Assembly: GCA_026395475.1 (NCBI GenBank)
Contig: JAPLYQ010000008.1
Span: forward strand, 1 to 6,737
Source of the DNA: Candidatus Roizmanbacteria bacterium
GTDB taxonomy: Bacteria > Patescibacteriota > Microgenomatia > UBA1406 > GWC2-37-13
DNA length: 6,737 nucleotides
Direction of reading: 5' to 3'
A model generated the notes under the pieces. That model did no database searches, was not told the origin of the DNA, and saw only the letters and a program-made list of their open reading frames with translations. Below, piece after piece: positions 1-5,972 of this stretch; the first letter of the stretch is position 1, and every line of letters starts with the position of its first letter. The position numbers and the translations under genes are program-made.

Positions 1-123
1 TACATTAAACGCTCCCCATGCGAACGTGGAAAATAAATGATTGATGAAATTAGCACGATATGCCAAAATCAGAGATGCATTTATTTTTATAATCGCTTTA
101 TAAATCCTGAGATATCGTTTCAT
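1..123 (-). CDS. ABC-2 type exporter, second permease subunit (N-terminal fragment, cut by window edge)
   Basis: The frame opens with ATG at 123-121 and stays open for 41 codons to the left edge, so only the N-terminus is visible. It reads MKRYLRIYKAIIKINASLIL and ends in a hydrophobic stretch around FSTFAWGAFNV. A short basic cytoplasmic head leading into a first membrane segment is the usual start of ABC-2 permeases of the DUF990 group (Pfam ABC2_membrane_6 type). The start lies one base after the stop of the preceding permease gene, and an AGGA at 134-131 sits 7 bases upstream, a plausible ribosome binding site. Its position as third gene after an ATPase and a first permease is the main reason for the call. 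That it forms a heterodimeric membrane domain with the upstream permease is inferred from family organisation. Confidence 0.72.
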   Translation of the reverse strand, partial: MKRYLRIYKAIIKINASLILAYRANFINHLFSTFAWGAFNV

Positions 124-124
124 A

Positions 125-895
125 TTATTGTCCTACCGCAGTAAACTCTTTAATTCCTCGTTTCCAAAGATATTGATGTACCAAAAGTAATGCACAAAGC
201 CATGCTCCTTGTATACAGATGATGCCGAGAAAATCCAGCGGTCCATATGGTTTCATAAATGTCATAACGGGATAATAGTTACTATATGCAAAAGGAAGAA
301 ATTGCGCAAAGGCCCGCATTCCTTGTGGATACCATTCCAGCGGCATCACTGCACCAGAAAAAACAATTGCTAAAATAGTTGTCAGTTCATAAAATCCCCG
401 CATATCTTTGAACCAAAATGAAAGATATGAGATACTCATCTTAAAGGTAAAAGAAATAAAATAGCCAAGAGTAAAGATGATTAAAACAAAAGGAATATAG
501 ATGGGACGAAGTGTTATAGCTAAATTTCCATGAAATAGAAGAATAAACGCTCCTATGAGGACCGTCGCATAAAATGCTTGCAGTACTCGATATGGAATCT
601 CTCCTATAAAATTGATCCAAAAATAGGAAATTGGCTTGGTTAAATAATTCACTAATTCGCCCTGCTTAATGTCTACTTCTGCCACCTCATATTCTACGTG
701 TGATGTTAAAAATAGTCCTCCAATTGTCATGAGGATGTAATAGGTGGATATATAGTTCAGTTGCTCCTTCCCTCCTGCCCAAAATAATATTAACGTCAAG
801 TTGTTAGACATAGGAATCAGAATCCATAAGAAGGATCTTAGTCGATATTCAAGCGTTCGTTCAAAATGGAGTAGAACCATGCGAATCCATTTCAT
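125..895 (-). CDS. ABC-2 type exporter, first permease subunit (DUF990-like)
   Basis: This 256-residue integral membrane protein is close to the usual 255-270 for the family. About six hydrophobic segments are visible, near residues 21-40, 49-66, 103-122, 132-152, 170-190 and 218-242. Family-like marks are the cytoplasmic stretch EVDIKQGELVNYLTKPIS (73-90), the SGAVMPLEWYP segment (180-190) entering the fifth membrane helix, and a C-terminus ending KRGIKEFTAVGQ. With the partner permease it should form the membrane channel of an exporter driven by the upstream ATPase. Its ATG overlaps the TGA of the ATPase gene (ATGA, 892-895), and no Shine-Dalgarno sequence is evident, which suggests translational coupling. 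As I recall, relatives have been linked to viologen export in a cyanobacterium, but the substrate here cannot be read from sequence. Confidence 0.85.
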   Translation of the reverse strand: MKWIRMVLLHFERTLEYRLRSFLWILIPMSNNLTLILFWAGGKEQLNYISTYYILMTIGGLFLTSHVEYEVAEVDIKQGELVNYLTKPISYFWINFIGEIPYRVLQAFYATVLIGAFILLFHGNLAITLRPIYIPFVLIIFTLGYFISFTFKMSISYLSFWFKDMRGFYELTTILAIVFSGAVMPLEWYPQGMRAFAQFLPFAYSNYYPVMTFMKPYGPLDFLGIICIQGAWLCALLLVHQYLWKRGIKEFTAVGQ

Positions 896-1872
896 ACGGT
901 TGAGGAAGAAAAAATCCCACTGATAATTTCTTCTATTTGTGGTTCTTCAATGGTGAGATCTATTACTGGGTAATGAGATAAAATATACCCCGCGACAGCT
1001 GCTATTTTGTCTTTTGAAACTTCTAGAGTAGCGTTTTGTCCTTCTATCGAGACTAGTTTTCCTTGCTTTTCAAGTTCAGATCGTTCTATTGGTCTTTCAA
1101 AAACCACCGATATTCGTTTCAGTTGTGTGTGTTTCGAAACTACTGTATCAAGACTTCCGTCATACAGAATACGCCCATGGTTAATGATGATTATGCGCTT
1201 ACACAGCTCCTTTACATCATCCATATAATGACTGGTAAGCAATATAGTCGCATTATATTTTTTATTATATTCTCGTACAAACGAACGTATTTTTTGTTGC
1301 ATAACAATATCTAATCCGATAGTCGGTTCATCTAGAAATAATATCTTTGGTGAATGAAGAAGTTGTGCTACAAGTTCACATTTCATACGTTGGCCAAGAG
1401 ATAGCTTTCGTACTTGAACTGCAAGCACATCTTTTAAATCTAATAATTCAACCAATTCATCGAGCATTTTTTTAAAATGATCATTAGGGATTTCATACAT
1501 CTCTTTGTAAAGTAAATATGATTCCATTGGAGGTAAATCCCACCACAACTGACTTTTTTGCCCCATGACAAGTGATATTGAGCGTAAATAGTCATAATTT
1601 CTATCAAAAGGAGTGTGTCCTAATACTTGTATTTCACCACTTGTTGGATAGATAAGTCCAGATAAACATTTAAGCGTGGTTGTTTTGCCTGCTCCATTTG
1701 GTCCGATAAATCCAACCAACTCTCCCTGTTCTATAGAAAAGGAAATATCATCAACTGCTTTTGATGTTTCGTACGTTCGTTTAAAAAATGAATGTACCGA
1801 CCCCATAAACCCCGCCTCTTTTTTATAGATGCGAAAGTGTTTGGAAAGATGGGATACCGAAAGGGTTGCCAT
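892..1872 (-). CDS. ABC transporter ATP-binding protein of an ABC-2 exporter
   Basis: The 326-residue cytoplasmic ATPase energises the two permeases encoded downstream. All nucleotide-binding motifs are intact: Walker A GPNGAGKTT (57-65), a Q-loop region around Q105-Q108 followed by the QLWWDLP typical of this subgroup, signature LSLGQ (157-161), Walker B ILFLDEP (177-183) with catalytic E182, D-loop GLD (186-188) and switch H215 in TSH. An N-terminal extension (VHSFFKRTYE, about 26-35) precedes the A-loop region, as in DUF990-partner ATPases. Residues from about 245 to the end form a C-terminal extension as in DrrA/NatA-type exporters. The gene starts 21 bases after the folC stop and overlaps the next gene by 4 bases. 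No Shine-Dalgarno is visible; instead a -10-like TATACT lies 7 bases before the ATG. Substrate unknown. Confidence 0.93.
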   Translation of the reverse strand: MATLSVSHLSKHFRIYKKEAGFMGSVHSFFKRTYETSKAVDDISFSIEQGELVGFIGPNGAGKTTTLKCLSGLIYPTSGEIQVLGHTPFDRNYDYLRSISLVMGQKSQLWWDLPPMESYLLYKEMYEIPNDHFKKMLDELVELLDLKDVLAVQVRKLSLGQRMKCELVAQLLHSPKILFLDEPTIGLDIVMQQKIRSFVREYNKKYNATILLTSHYMDDVKELCKRIIIINHGRILYDGSLDTVVSKHTQLKRISVVFERPIERSELEKQGKLVSIEGQNATLEVSKDKIAAVAGYILSHYPVIDLTIEEPQIEEIISGIFSSSTV

Positions 1873-1879
1873 AGGTATG

Positions 1880-1908
1880 AGTATATTCTTATTTTAAATG
1901 TTTAGCAA
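1880..1908 (-). promoter_or_regulatory. Candidate promoter of the ABC exporter operon, probably leaderless
   Basis: Reading the minus strand, TTGCTA (1908-1903) is followed after exactly 17 bases by TATACT (1885-1880), a sigma70-like -35/-10 pair with 4/6 and 5/6 matches. The -35 lies inside the last codons of folC. Only 7 bases separate the -10 from the exporter ATPase ATG, so transcription would begin at or next to the start codon. The ATPase lacks a Shine-Dalgarno sequence, which fits. This is pattern matching in AT-rich DNA, so chance occurrence is possible. Confidence 0.4.
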
Positions 1909-3228
1909 TGCATACAAATCACTAATAAGATAGAGAGAGCCTGTTGCAATTATATCTCTATCGTTGGCATGTATCATTTTTTTTACTTCGCTCTTTGTTT
2001 TTGCAATCAATACATTCTCAAATCCACTCCGTTTCAGTGCATCACGTATTTCTTCAGCTTTTGTTGAAAGATATCCAAAATCTGGATTATCGCTGAATAT
2101 TGTCGTTGCAATTATGTTATGAGCAAAAGGAATCATAAGACGAACCATCTTCATATATTCTTTCCCATGTTTGAATGCAATTACAAACGTGAATTTTTTG
2201 TTTGGATAGACTGTTTTGACGGTTTTAAGGAGTGCCTTCATTTTTTGAACATTATGAGCGCCATCTAATAAGATTAGATGCTGATTATAGGTAGCAAAAT
2301 CCATTCTTCCTTTGAATCGAAGATTTTCTGAGATTGATCGAATCTTTTGAATATCAATTGTAAAGTTGTCTCGTAATCCCAGATGAAAAATGGTAGCAAG
2401 AGCAAGAGCTGCATTTTGAGCTTGGTGAAAACCAAGTAAACCAACAGCAATGTCTATATATTCTTTACCTTTCCATTGAAATGTAAATGTGGTTTTTCCA
2501 TTTTTGAAAACAATGTGTTTTATTGCTGTTTTTTCTACAAAATAGAGCTTTGATTTTTTTCTTTGAGCTATCCTCTTAAACTCTTTTTCAACCGATGCTG
2601 TTTGATATATCGAGATCATTTCTCCATGTTCAGGACAAATCATTCCCTTGTGATATGCAATTTTAGACAGTGTATTTCCAAGAGCTTTTATATGATCAAA
2701 TCCTATTTTTGAAATAACGGCCAATTTGTCATTTCTTTCAATAACATTGGTTCCGTCATACAATCCTCCCATTCCAACTTCTACAATTGCATAATCAACC
2801 TGTTCTTTTTCAAATACATAGAATACAAAAGCTACCATAAGCTCAAAATAGGTAAGTTTGCCATATGAAGAATCTCTCATTTTTTCCACGAACGGTACTA
2901 TTTCTTCAAAATATTTGAGATATTTCTTTTCCTCAATTAATCCATTATTAATTTCCGTCCGTTCGCGAATATCCATAAGATGATGAGATAAATGAAGTCC
3001 TACTCTAAGCCCGTGTGCTATAAGAAAACTACTTATCATGAATGAGGTCGACCCTTTCCCAGAAGTACCTGCAACATGGATTACTTTTAGTTTATTTTGA
3101 GGTGAATCAAGAAGACGTAATAGTTCTTTTGTTCGTACAATACTCGCATCTCCCGGTGAAAGCGATAGTTTATTGCTGTAAATAAATTTTTCAAGATATT
3201 GCTCGATGTCTTTGATTGTGTGAAACAT
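1894..3228 (-). CDS. folC: Folylpolyglutamate synthase / dihydrofolate synthase family protein (Mur ligase fold)
   Basis: The 444-residue protein has the normal FolC length of about 420-450. FolC enzymes use ATP to add glutamate to folates (and in some bacteria to dihydropteroate), keeping the cofactor in the cell. Visible family marks are the P-loop HVAGTSGKGS (51-60), the RERTEINNGLI segment (88-98), YFELMVAF (127-134), VEVGMGGLYDGTNV (149-162), GFDHIKALGNTLSKIA (176-191) followed by K194, GFHQAQNAALA (266-276), and LDGAHN (321-326) of the C-terminal domain. Several positions differ from what I recall as consensus: Asn to Ser in the P-loop, GGRLDATN to GGLYDGTN, and EKAGI to HKGMI around the lysine that is carbamylated in characterised enzymes. 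A divergent FolC is the best call; another Mur-ligase-like peptide synthase is possible. No other folate gene is in view. It precedes the ABC exporter by 21 bases, which probably reflects compact packing, not shared function. Confidence 0.85.
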   Translation of the reverse strand: MFHTIKDIEQYLEKFIYSNKLSLSPGDASIVRTKELLRLLDSPQNKLKVIHVAGTSGKGSTSFMISSFLIAHGLRVGLHLSHHLMDIRERTEINNGLIEEKKYLKYFEEIVPFVEKMRDSSYGKLTYFELMVAFVFYVFEKEQVDYAIVEVGMGGLYDGTNVIERNDKLAVISKIGFDHIKALGNTLSKIAYHKGMICPEHGEMISIYQTASVEKEFKRIAQRKKSKLYFVEKTAIKHIVFKNGKTTFTFQWKGKEYIDIAVGLLGFHQAQNAALALATIFHLGLRDNFTIDIQKIRSISENLRFKGRMDFATYNQHLILLDGAHNVQKMKALLKTVKTVYPNKKFTFVIAFKHGKEYMKMVRLMIPFAHNIIATTIFSDNPDFGYLSTKAEEIRDALKRSGFENVLIAKTKSEVKKMIHANDRDIIATGSLYLISDLYALLNI

Positions 3229-3235
3229 ACACGTA

Positions 3236-3241
3236 ATTATA
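3236..3241 (-). promoter_or_regulatory. Consensus -10 box just upstream of folC
   Basis: A perfect TATAAT lies on the minus strand 7 bases before the folC ATG (3228), and no Shine-Dalgarno sequence lies between. The spacing matches the TATACT before the ABC ATPase gene and would place the transcript start at the initiation codon. The -35 is weak: TTGAGC (3268-3263) is 21 bases away, longer than ideal, and nothing better lies at 16-18. Confidence 0.35.
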
Positions 3242-3252
3242 AATGAATTAAT

Positions 3253-3308
3253 AAAAAAGAAGGCTCAACTGGAGAAATTGCTTATGTCATAAGGAGAAAA
3301 TGTGAGCC
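3253..3308 (-). terminator. Possible terminator after tRNA-Lys sharing the tRNA 3' end
   Basis: On the minus strand the tRNA ends in GGGCTCA, and TGAGCC (3267-3262) lies about 35 bases downstream, directly before TTCTTTTTT (3261-3253). GGCTCA and TGAGCC can pair into a 6-base stem followed by a U-rich tract. Inside its loop sits a small hairpin (CTTAT/ATAAG, 3281-3293), flanked by two copies of TTTCTCC. The stem would compete with the tRNA acceptor stem, so it might act in termination or 3' processing. The loop is long and the stem short, hence the low confidence. Confidence 0.3.
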
Positions 3309-3374
3309 CACTGGGACTCGAACCCAGAACCAACAGCTTAAAAGGCTGCTGCTCTACCATTGAGCTATGGACCC
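3303..3374 (-). tRNA. tRNA-Lys (anticodon UUU)
   Basis: The minus strand folds into a complete 72-base cloverleaf. The acceptor stem GGGTCCA/TGGGCTC has two G-T wobbles. The D stem is GCTC/GAGC with loop AATGGTA. The anticodon stem GCAGC/GCTGT closes the loop CTTTTAA, so anticodon TTT occupies positions 34-36 and reads AAA and AAG lysine codons. The T stem is CTGGG/CCCAG with loop TTCGAGT, and the discriminator base is A. CCA is not encoded (CAT follows), so a CCA-adding enzyme would be needed. The gene lies between typA and folC in the same direction and has its own promoter-like sequence in the 51-base gap after typA. Confidence 0.96.
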
Positions 3375-3389
3375 TACTTACAGATGATA

Positions 3390-3418
3390 ATTGTATCAAC
3401 TGAGCCTCCGTAATTCAA
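3390..3418 (-). promoter_or_regulatory. Candidate promoter of tRNA-Lys
   Basis: TTGAAT (3418-3413) and TACAAT (3395-3390) on the minus strand are separated by exactly 17 bases and match the sigma70 consensus at 4/6 and 5/6 positions. The predicted start would leave a leader of roughly 9 bases before the mature tRNA 5' end at 3374. The pair fits in the short space after the typA stop codon, so the tRNA could be transcribed independently, although read-through from typA is also possible. Confidence 0.4.
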
Positions 3419-3425
3419 ACTAAGA

Positions 3426-5291
3426 TCACCCTTGATTTTGTTGTTGGCTTTCTCGTATCTGTCTCATTCGTCTATCGTTTACTTTTCGTAATGTTGAAGT
3501 TAATACTCTTTTTCGAATACGTAAAGAAATTGGTGTGATTTCCAATAGCTCATCATCATTAATAAAGTCAAGGCTTTGCTCTAAGGTAAGGCGTGTTGGT
3601 GGAATAACTCCAACCGATACTCCTTCTCCTGCAGATCGATTATTTGTTAATTGTTTTTCTTTTGATACATTAACCTCAATATCGTCCATCTTATTAGCAG
3701 CTCCAACAACCATTCCTTCATATACGACATCTCCATGTCCTACAAAAAGAACACCACGAGCTTGTACTTTTCCAATAGCATAGTTTGCAGCTTCTCCACC
3801 TTTTACTGATACAAGACTTCCGTTTCGCGTATCATCCATTCGAAGGCCTTTTGGAAAGTATCCTAAGAAAAATGAATGAAGAATTGCTGTTCCTCTTGTT
3901 TTAGTAAGTAATGAATTTCGAATACCTAATAGATTTTGACTTGCAATACGATACACAATACGGTTCTGGTTGCCACCCTCTTTCTTCATATCAAGCATTG
4001 AAGCTTTTCGTTTACCCATTTCTTCGGTGATAACACCAAAAAATTGCTCTTCAACCTCGATAGTTACCTCTTCAAATGGTTCGCAAATTTCTCCGTTGAT
4101 TGTCTTATAAATTACCTGTGGTTTTGAAACTTCCATTTCATATCCTCCACGTCTCATTTCTTCCAAAAGAACTGCCAAATGCAATTCTCCACGACCGGAA
4201 ACAATAAATCCAACACCTTCTGTATCATCCTCAACTCGAAGTCCAAGATTTGTTTCTACTTCTTTGTACAGACGTTCACGAAGTTGACGAGACGTGCTAA
4301 ACTTTCCTTCTTTTCCTCCAAAAGGACTTGTGTTTGGGCCAATACTAATTTTAATCGTTGGATCTTCAACGGTGATGTGAGGCATACTTTGTGGAAATCC
4401 AGGATCACAGACTGTTTGACCAATGGTAAGAATTGGAATTCCCGCAATAGTTGCAATATCTCCCGCAACTGCTTGTTCAACTTCTACTCTGTCTAATCCT
4501 GATGTAGTAAATAGTTTTGCCACTCTATTAGTCCCAATTACTTTATCGTTTTCTCCCACAACGGCAATGTTTTGGTCTTTTTTTAATGTTCCTTGAGTAA
4601 TTTTTCCAATACATAATTTTCCTACATAATTATCATAGTCAAGGGTTGAAATCTGCATTTGAAGAGGTTTATCTTCATTCATTGCAACATTAGGAAATTC
4701 TTTTAGGATTGTGTCAAATAAGGGAACCAAATCTCCTGGAGTTTCTGCAGAATAGTTTTCTGGCAAGCTATAAAACGCTTTTCCATCTCTTCCTACTGCA
4801 AATAGAGTAATAAATTCAAGTGAAGAATCGTCCTGTGCAAGATCTAGAAATAATGTTTCAATTTCTGCAATAATTTCCAGTGGTCGTGCATCACGCTTAT
4901 CAATTTTATTGATAACAAGTACTATTTTTAAGCCAGCTTCAAGTGCTTTCTTCAACACAAATTTTGTTTGTGGAAGTGGTCCTTCTGCGGCGTCTACGAG
5001 TAAAATAGCGCCTGATGCCATGGTGATTGTACGTTCTACTTCTCCACCAAAGTCAGCATGTCCAGGAGTGTCAATGATATTGATTTTTGTATCTTTATAG
5101 AAAACAGAAGTATTTTTTGCAAGAATGGTAATTCCACGCTCACGCTCAAGATCATTTGAGTCCATGATAAGGGTTTCTGACATTTCTTTTTGATTATCTC
5201 GGAATGTCTTTGTTTGTTTTAAAAGAGCATCAACGAGGGTTGTTTTTCCGTGATCAACGTGGGCGATGATAACGATATTACGAATCTCCAT
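3426..5291 (-). CDS. typA: Translational GTPase TypA/BipA
   Basis: The 621-residue GTPase is close to the family length of about 605-615 and full length. TypA/BipA binds the ribosome in place of EF-G and acts in ribosome assembly and stress or low-temperature growth. G motifs are visible: G1 AHVDHGKTT (10-18), G2 RGIT (52-55), G3 DTPGH (74-78), G4 NKID (128-131). The G5 position reads FAVGRDG (164-170) instead of the more usual SALNG-like sequence. QMQISTLDYDNYVG (211-224) opens the beta-barrel domain, SGRGELHLAVLLEEMRR (365-381) marks domain III, and the BipA-specific C-terminal domain carries KEKQLTNNR (544-552) and DDELLEITPISLRIRKR (579-595). The start MEIRNIVIIAHVDHGKT matches the usual N-terminus. 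No Shine-Dalgarno precedes the ATG; a TATAAT ends only 3 bases before it. Confidence 0.97.
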   Translation of the reverse strand: MEIRNIVIIAHVDHGKTTLVDALLKQTKTFRDNQKEMSETLIMDSNDLERERGITILAKNTSVFYKDTKINIIDTPGHADFGGEVERTITMASGAILLVDAAEGPLPQTKFVLKKALEAGLKIVLVINKIDKRDARPLEIIAEIETLFLDLAQDDSSLEFITLFAVGRDGKAFYSLPENYSAETPGDLVPLFDTILKEFPNVAMNEDKPLQMQISTLDYDNYVGKLCIGKITQGTLKKDQNIAVVGENDKVIGTNRVAKLFTTSGLDRVEVEQAVAGDIATIAGIPILTIGQTVCDPGFPQSMPHITVEDPTIKISIGPNTSPFGGKEGKFSTSRQLRERLYKEVETNLGLRVEDDTEGVGFIVSGRGELHLAVLLEEMRRGGYEMEVSKPQVIYKTINGEICEPFEEVTIEVEEQFFGVITEEMGKRKASMLDMKKEGGNQNRIVYRIASQNLLGIRNSLLTKTRGTAILHSFFLGYFPKGLRMDDTRNGSLVSVKGGEAANYAIGKVQARGVLFVGHGDVVYEGMVVGAANKMDDIEVNVSKEKQLTNNRSAGEGVSVGVIPPTRLTLEQSLDFINDDELLEITPISLRIRKRVLTSTLRKVNDRRMRQIRESQQQNQG

Positions 5292-5294
5292 AAG

Positions 5295-5324
5295 ATTATA
5301 GTTTGGTGGAATCAGTCAACTTAA
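5295..5324 (-). promoter_or_regulatory. Promoter-like sequence immediately before typA
   Basis: On the minus strand TATAAT (5300-5295) ends 3 bases before the typA ATG. Upstream, TTAAGT (5324-5319) is 18 bases away, and the better -35 TTGACT (5319-5314) is only 13 away, which is too short for a standard promoter. If used, the transcript would start within or next to the start codon. A second perfect TATAAT (5370-5365) would instead give a leader of about 65 bases, but it has no convincing -35, with CCCAAA at the expected place. Which is active cannot be decided from sequence. Confidence 0.27.
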
Positions 5325-5411
5325 ACAAAAAGAAGTCGAATAAACTCCAAATTATGAACATATTATTATACACCATTTTGGGGGTGTTTTGGGGGGAAAT
5401 ATGTTTTTGAT

Positions 5412-5513
5412 GGCATTCTGAGTGATATGGATTATACACGAAGAATCTAGCGAGTGAAAACGAGTGAAATACAGCACTAAAATGCCTAGATTCTTCACTT
5501 CGTTCAGAATGAC
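5412..5513. repeat. Imperfect inverted-repeat element, REP/MITE-like, 102 bases
   Basis: Two nested pairs of inverted arms are visible. The outer arms are GGCATTCTGA (5412-5421) and TCAGAATGAC (5504-5513), matching at 9 of 10 positions. The inner arms are GAAGAATCTAG (5440-5450) and CTAGATTCTTC (5486-5496), a perfect 11-base match. The right arm alone also folds: ATTCT (5490-5494) pairs with AGAAT (5506-5510) around a tip with CAC/GTTC-type partial pairing. Read on the minus strand it contains CATTCTGAACGAAGTGAAG, close to a CATTCTGAGCGAAGCGAAG-type intergenic repeat that I recall from many bacterial genomes. The left arm has the same two ends but about 13 extra or changed bases between them. 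The centre is noncoding. It lies between the typA promoter region and tRNA-Gln. Confidence 0.6.
5451..5470 (+). repeat. Tandem decamer, two copies
   Basis: CGAGTGAAAA (5451-5460) is followed directly by CGAGTGAAAT (5461-5470), a 9/10 tandem duplication. It lies inside the central part of the inverted-repeat element and resembles that element's own CGAAGTGAA core. It may be a degraded internal copy of the repeat. Confidence 0.5.
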
Positions 5514-5542
5514 TCCACTATCTATGATAAAATAGAAGAAAT

Positions 5543-5613
5543 TGCCCGGTCGTCTAACGGTAGGACATCAGACTCTGAATCTGATTATCTTGGTTCAAAT
5601 CCAGGCTGGGCAA
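5543..5613 (+). tRNA. tRNA-Gln (anticodon CUG)
   Basis: The plus strand folds into a 71-base cloverleaf. The acceptor stem TGCCCGG/CTGGGCA begins with a U-A pair, as is usual for tRNA-Gln. The D stem is GTCT/GGAC with loop AACGGTA. The anticodon stem TCAGA/TCTGA encloses loop CTCTGAA, giving anticodon CTG for the CAG codon. The variable region is four bases (TTAT), the T stem is CTTGG/CCAGG with loop TTCAAAT, and the discriminator base is A. CCA is not encoded (CCC follows). It faces the opposite way from every other gene here. Upstream, TATGAT (5523-5528) or TAAAAT (5528-5533) could serve as a -10, and the only -35-like TTCAGA (5503-5508) lies in the repeat at poor spacing. A pyrimidine-rich CCCTTCTTTTCC follows the 3' end. 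Confidence 0.95.
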
Positions 5614-5629
5614 CCCTTCTTTTCCTCAC

Positions 5630-5712
5630 TTCAAATTTTTAATAATTAATTTGAAATTTAAAATCAATTTTAAAATTGAATAAAAATTAAAAATTTTAAA
5701 TTAAAAATCATC
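5630..5712. terminator. Very AT-rich palindromic gap between convergent tRNA-Gln and leuS
   Basis: This stretch is almost entirely A and T and contains stacked inverted repeats: TTCAAAT (5630-5636) with ATTTGAA (5649-5655), the perfect 16-base palindrome TCAATTTTAAAATTGA (5664-5679), and further AAATT/AATTT-rich symmetry at 5685-5708. It lies where tRNA-Gln transcription (plus strand) and leuS transcription (minus strand) meet, so a bidirectional termination zone is the natural reading. AT-only stems are weak, and there is no GC-rich hairpin, so the function is inferred mainly from position. Confidence 0.4.
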
Positions 5713-5972
5713 TTAAATTAAGACAAAGTTACAGATCTTCCCTTTCACATAAATAAGTCTGTATTTTTTCCCTTCGAGATATTTTTGTATTCCTTCTGCA
5801 ACAAGTGCTTCTTTTACAATTGCATCCTGCTCTGCTCCAACTGGGACCTTTACCGTACCACGGAATTTCCCATTTACTTGTACGGGAACTTCTACAGACG
5901 TTTCTTTTATATCAACAGCTGTTTGAGTTGGCCAGTGTGACAAATGTACCGATGTTTTTTCTTTGAAGACAT
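5713..5972 (-). pseudogene. leuS: Detached C-terminal end of leucyl-tRNA synthetase (out of frame with the main part)
   Basis: The frame open from 5976 to the TAA at 5715-5713 encodes DVFKEKTSVHLSHWP followed by VEVPVQVNGKFRGTVKVPV and a terminus ending YVKGKICNFVLI. These are the conserved last parts of LeuRS: the SIHL..WP motif at the end of the anticodon-binding domain, then the small C-terminal domain with its VQVNGK.RG signature. The frame differs from that of the catalytic part, and upstream stop codons (TAA at 5979-5977) close it, so it is not an independent gene. The only possible internal start is a TTG at 5943-5941, which would give 76 residues with no known role alone. Either the genome carries a deletion here or the assembly has lost sequence. 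Confidence 0.8.

Noticed and set aside
892..3428. UGA recoded to glycine as in some CPR lineages
   Set aside because: UGA acts as the natural terminator of the ABC ATPase and typA at the expected protein ends, and no in-frame UGA is needed inside conserved genes.
4179..4496. Plus-strand open frame of 105 codons inside typA
   Set aside because: It lies entirely antisense to a well-conserved GTPase domain, resembles no family I know, and is explained by the codon pattern of the real gene. The same applies to other shorter antisense or shifted frames inside the ABC ATPase, typA and leuS.
5292..5411. Riboswitch or structured leader upstream of typA
   Set aside because: Apart from a 5-base stem by the G-run and two -10-like hexamers, no conserved riboswitch core or transcription attenuator could be recognised.
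5451..5470. Short CRISPR-like repeat
   Set aside because: There are only two adjacent 10-base copies with no spacers, so it is a tandem duplication inside the inverted-repeat element.
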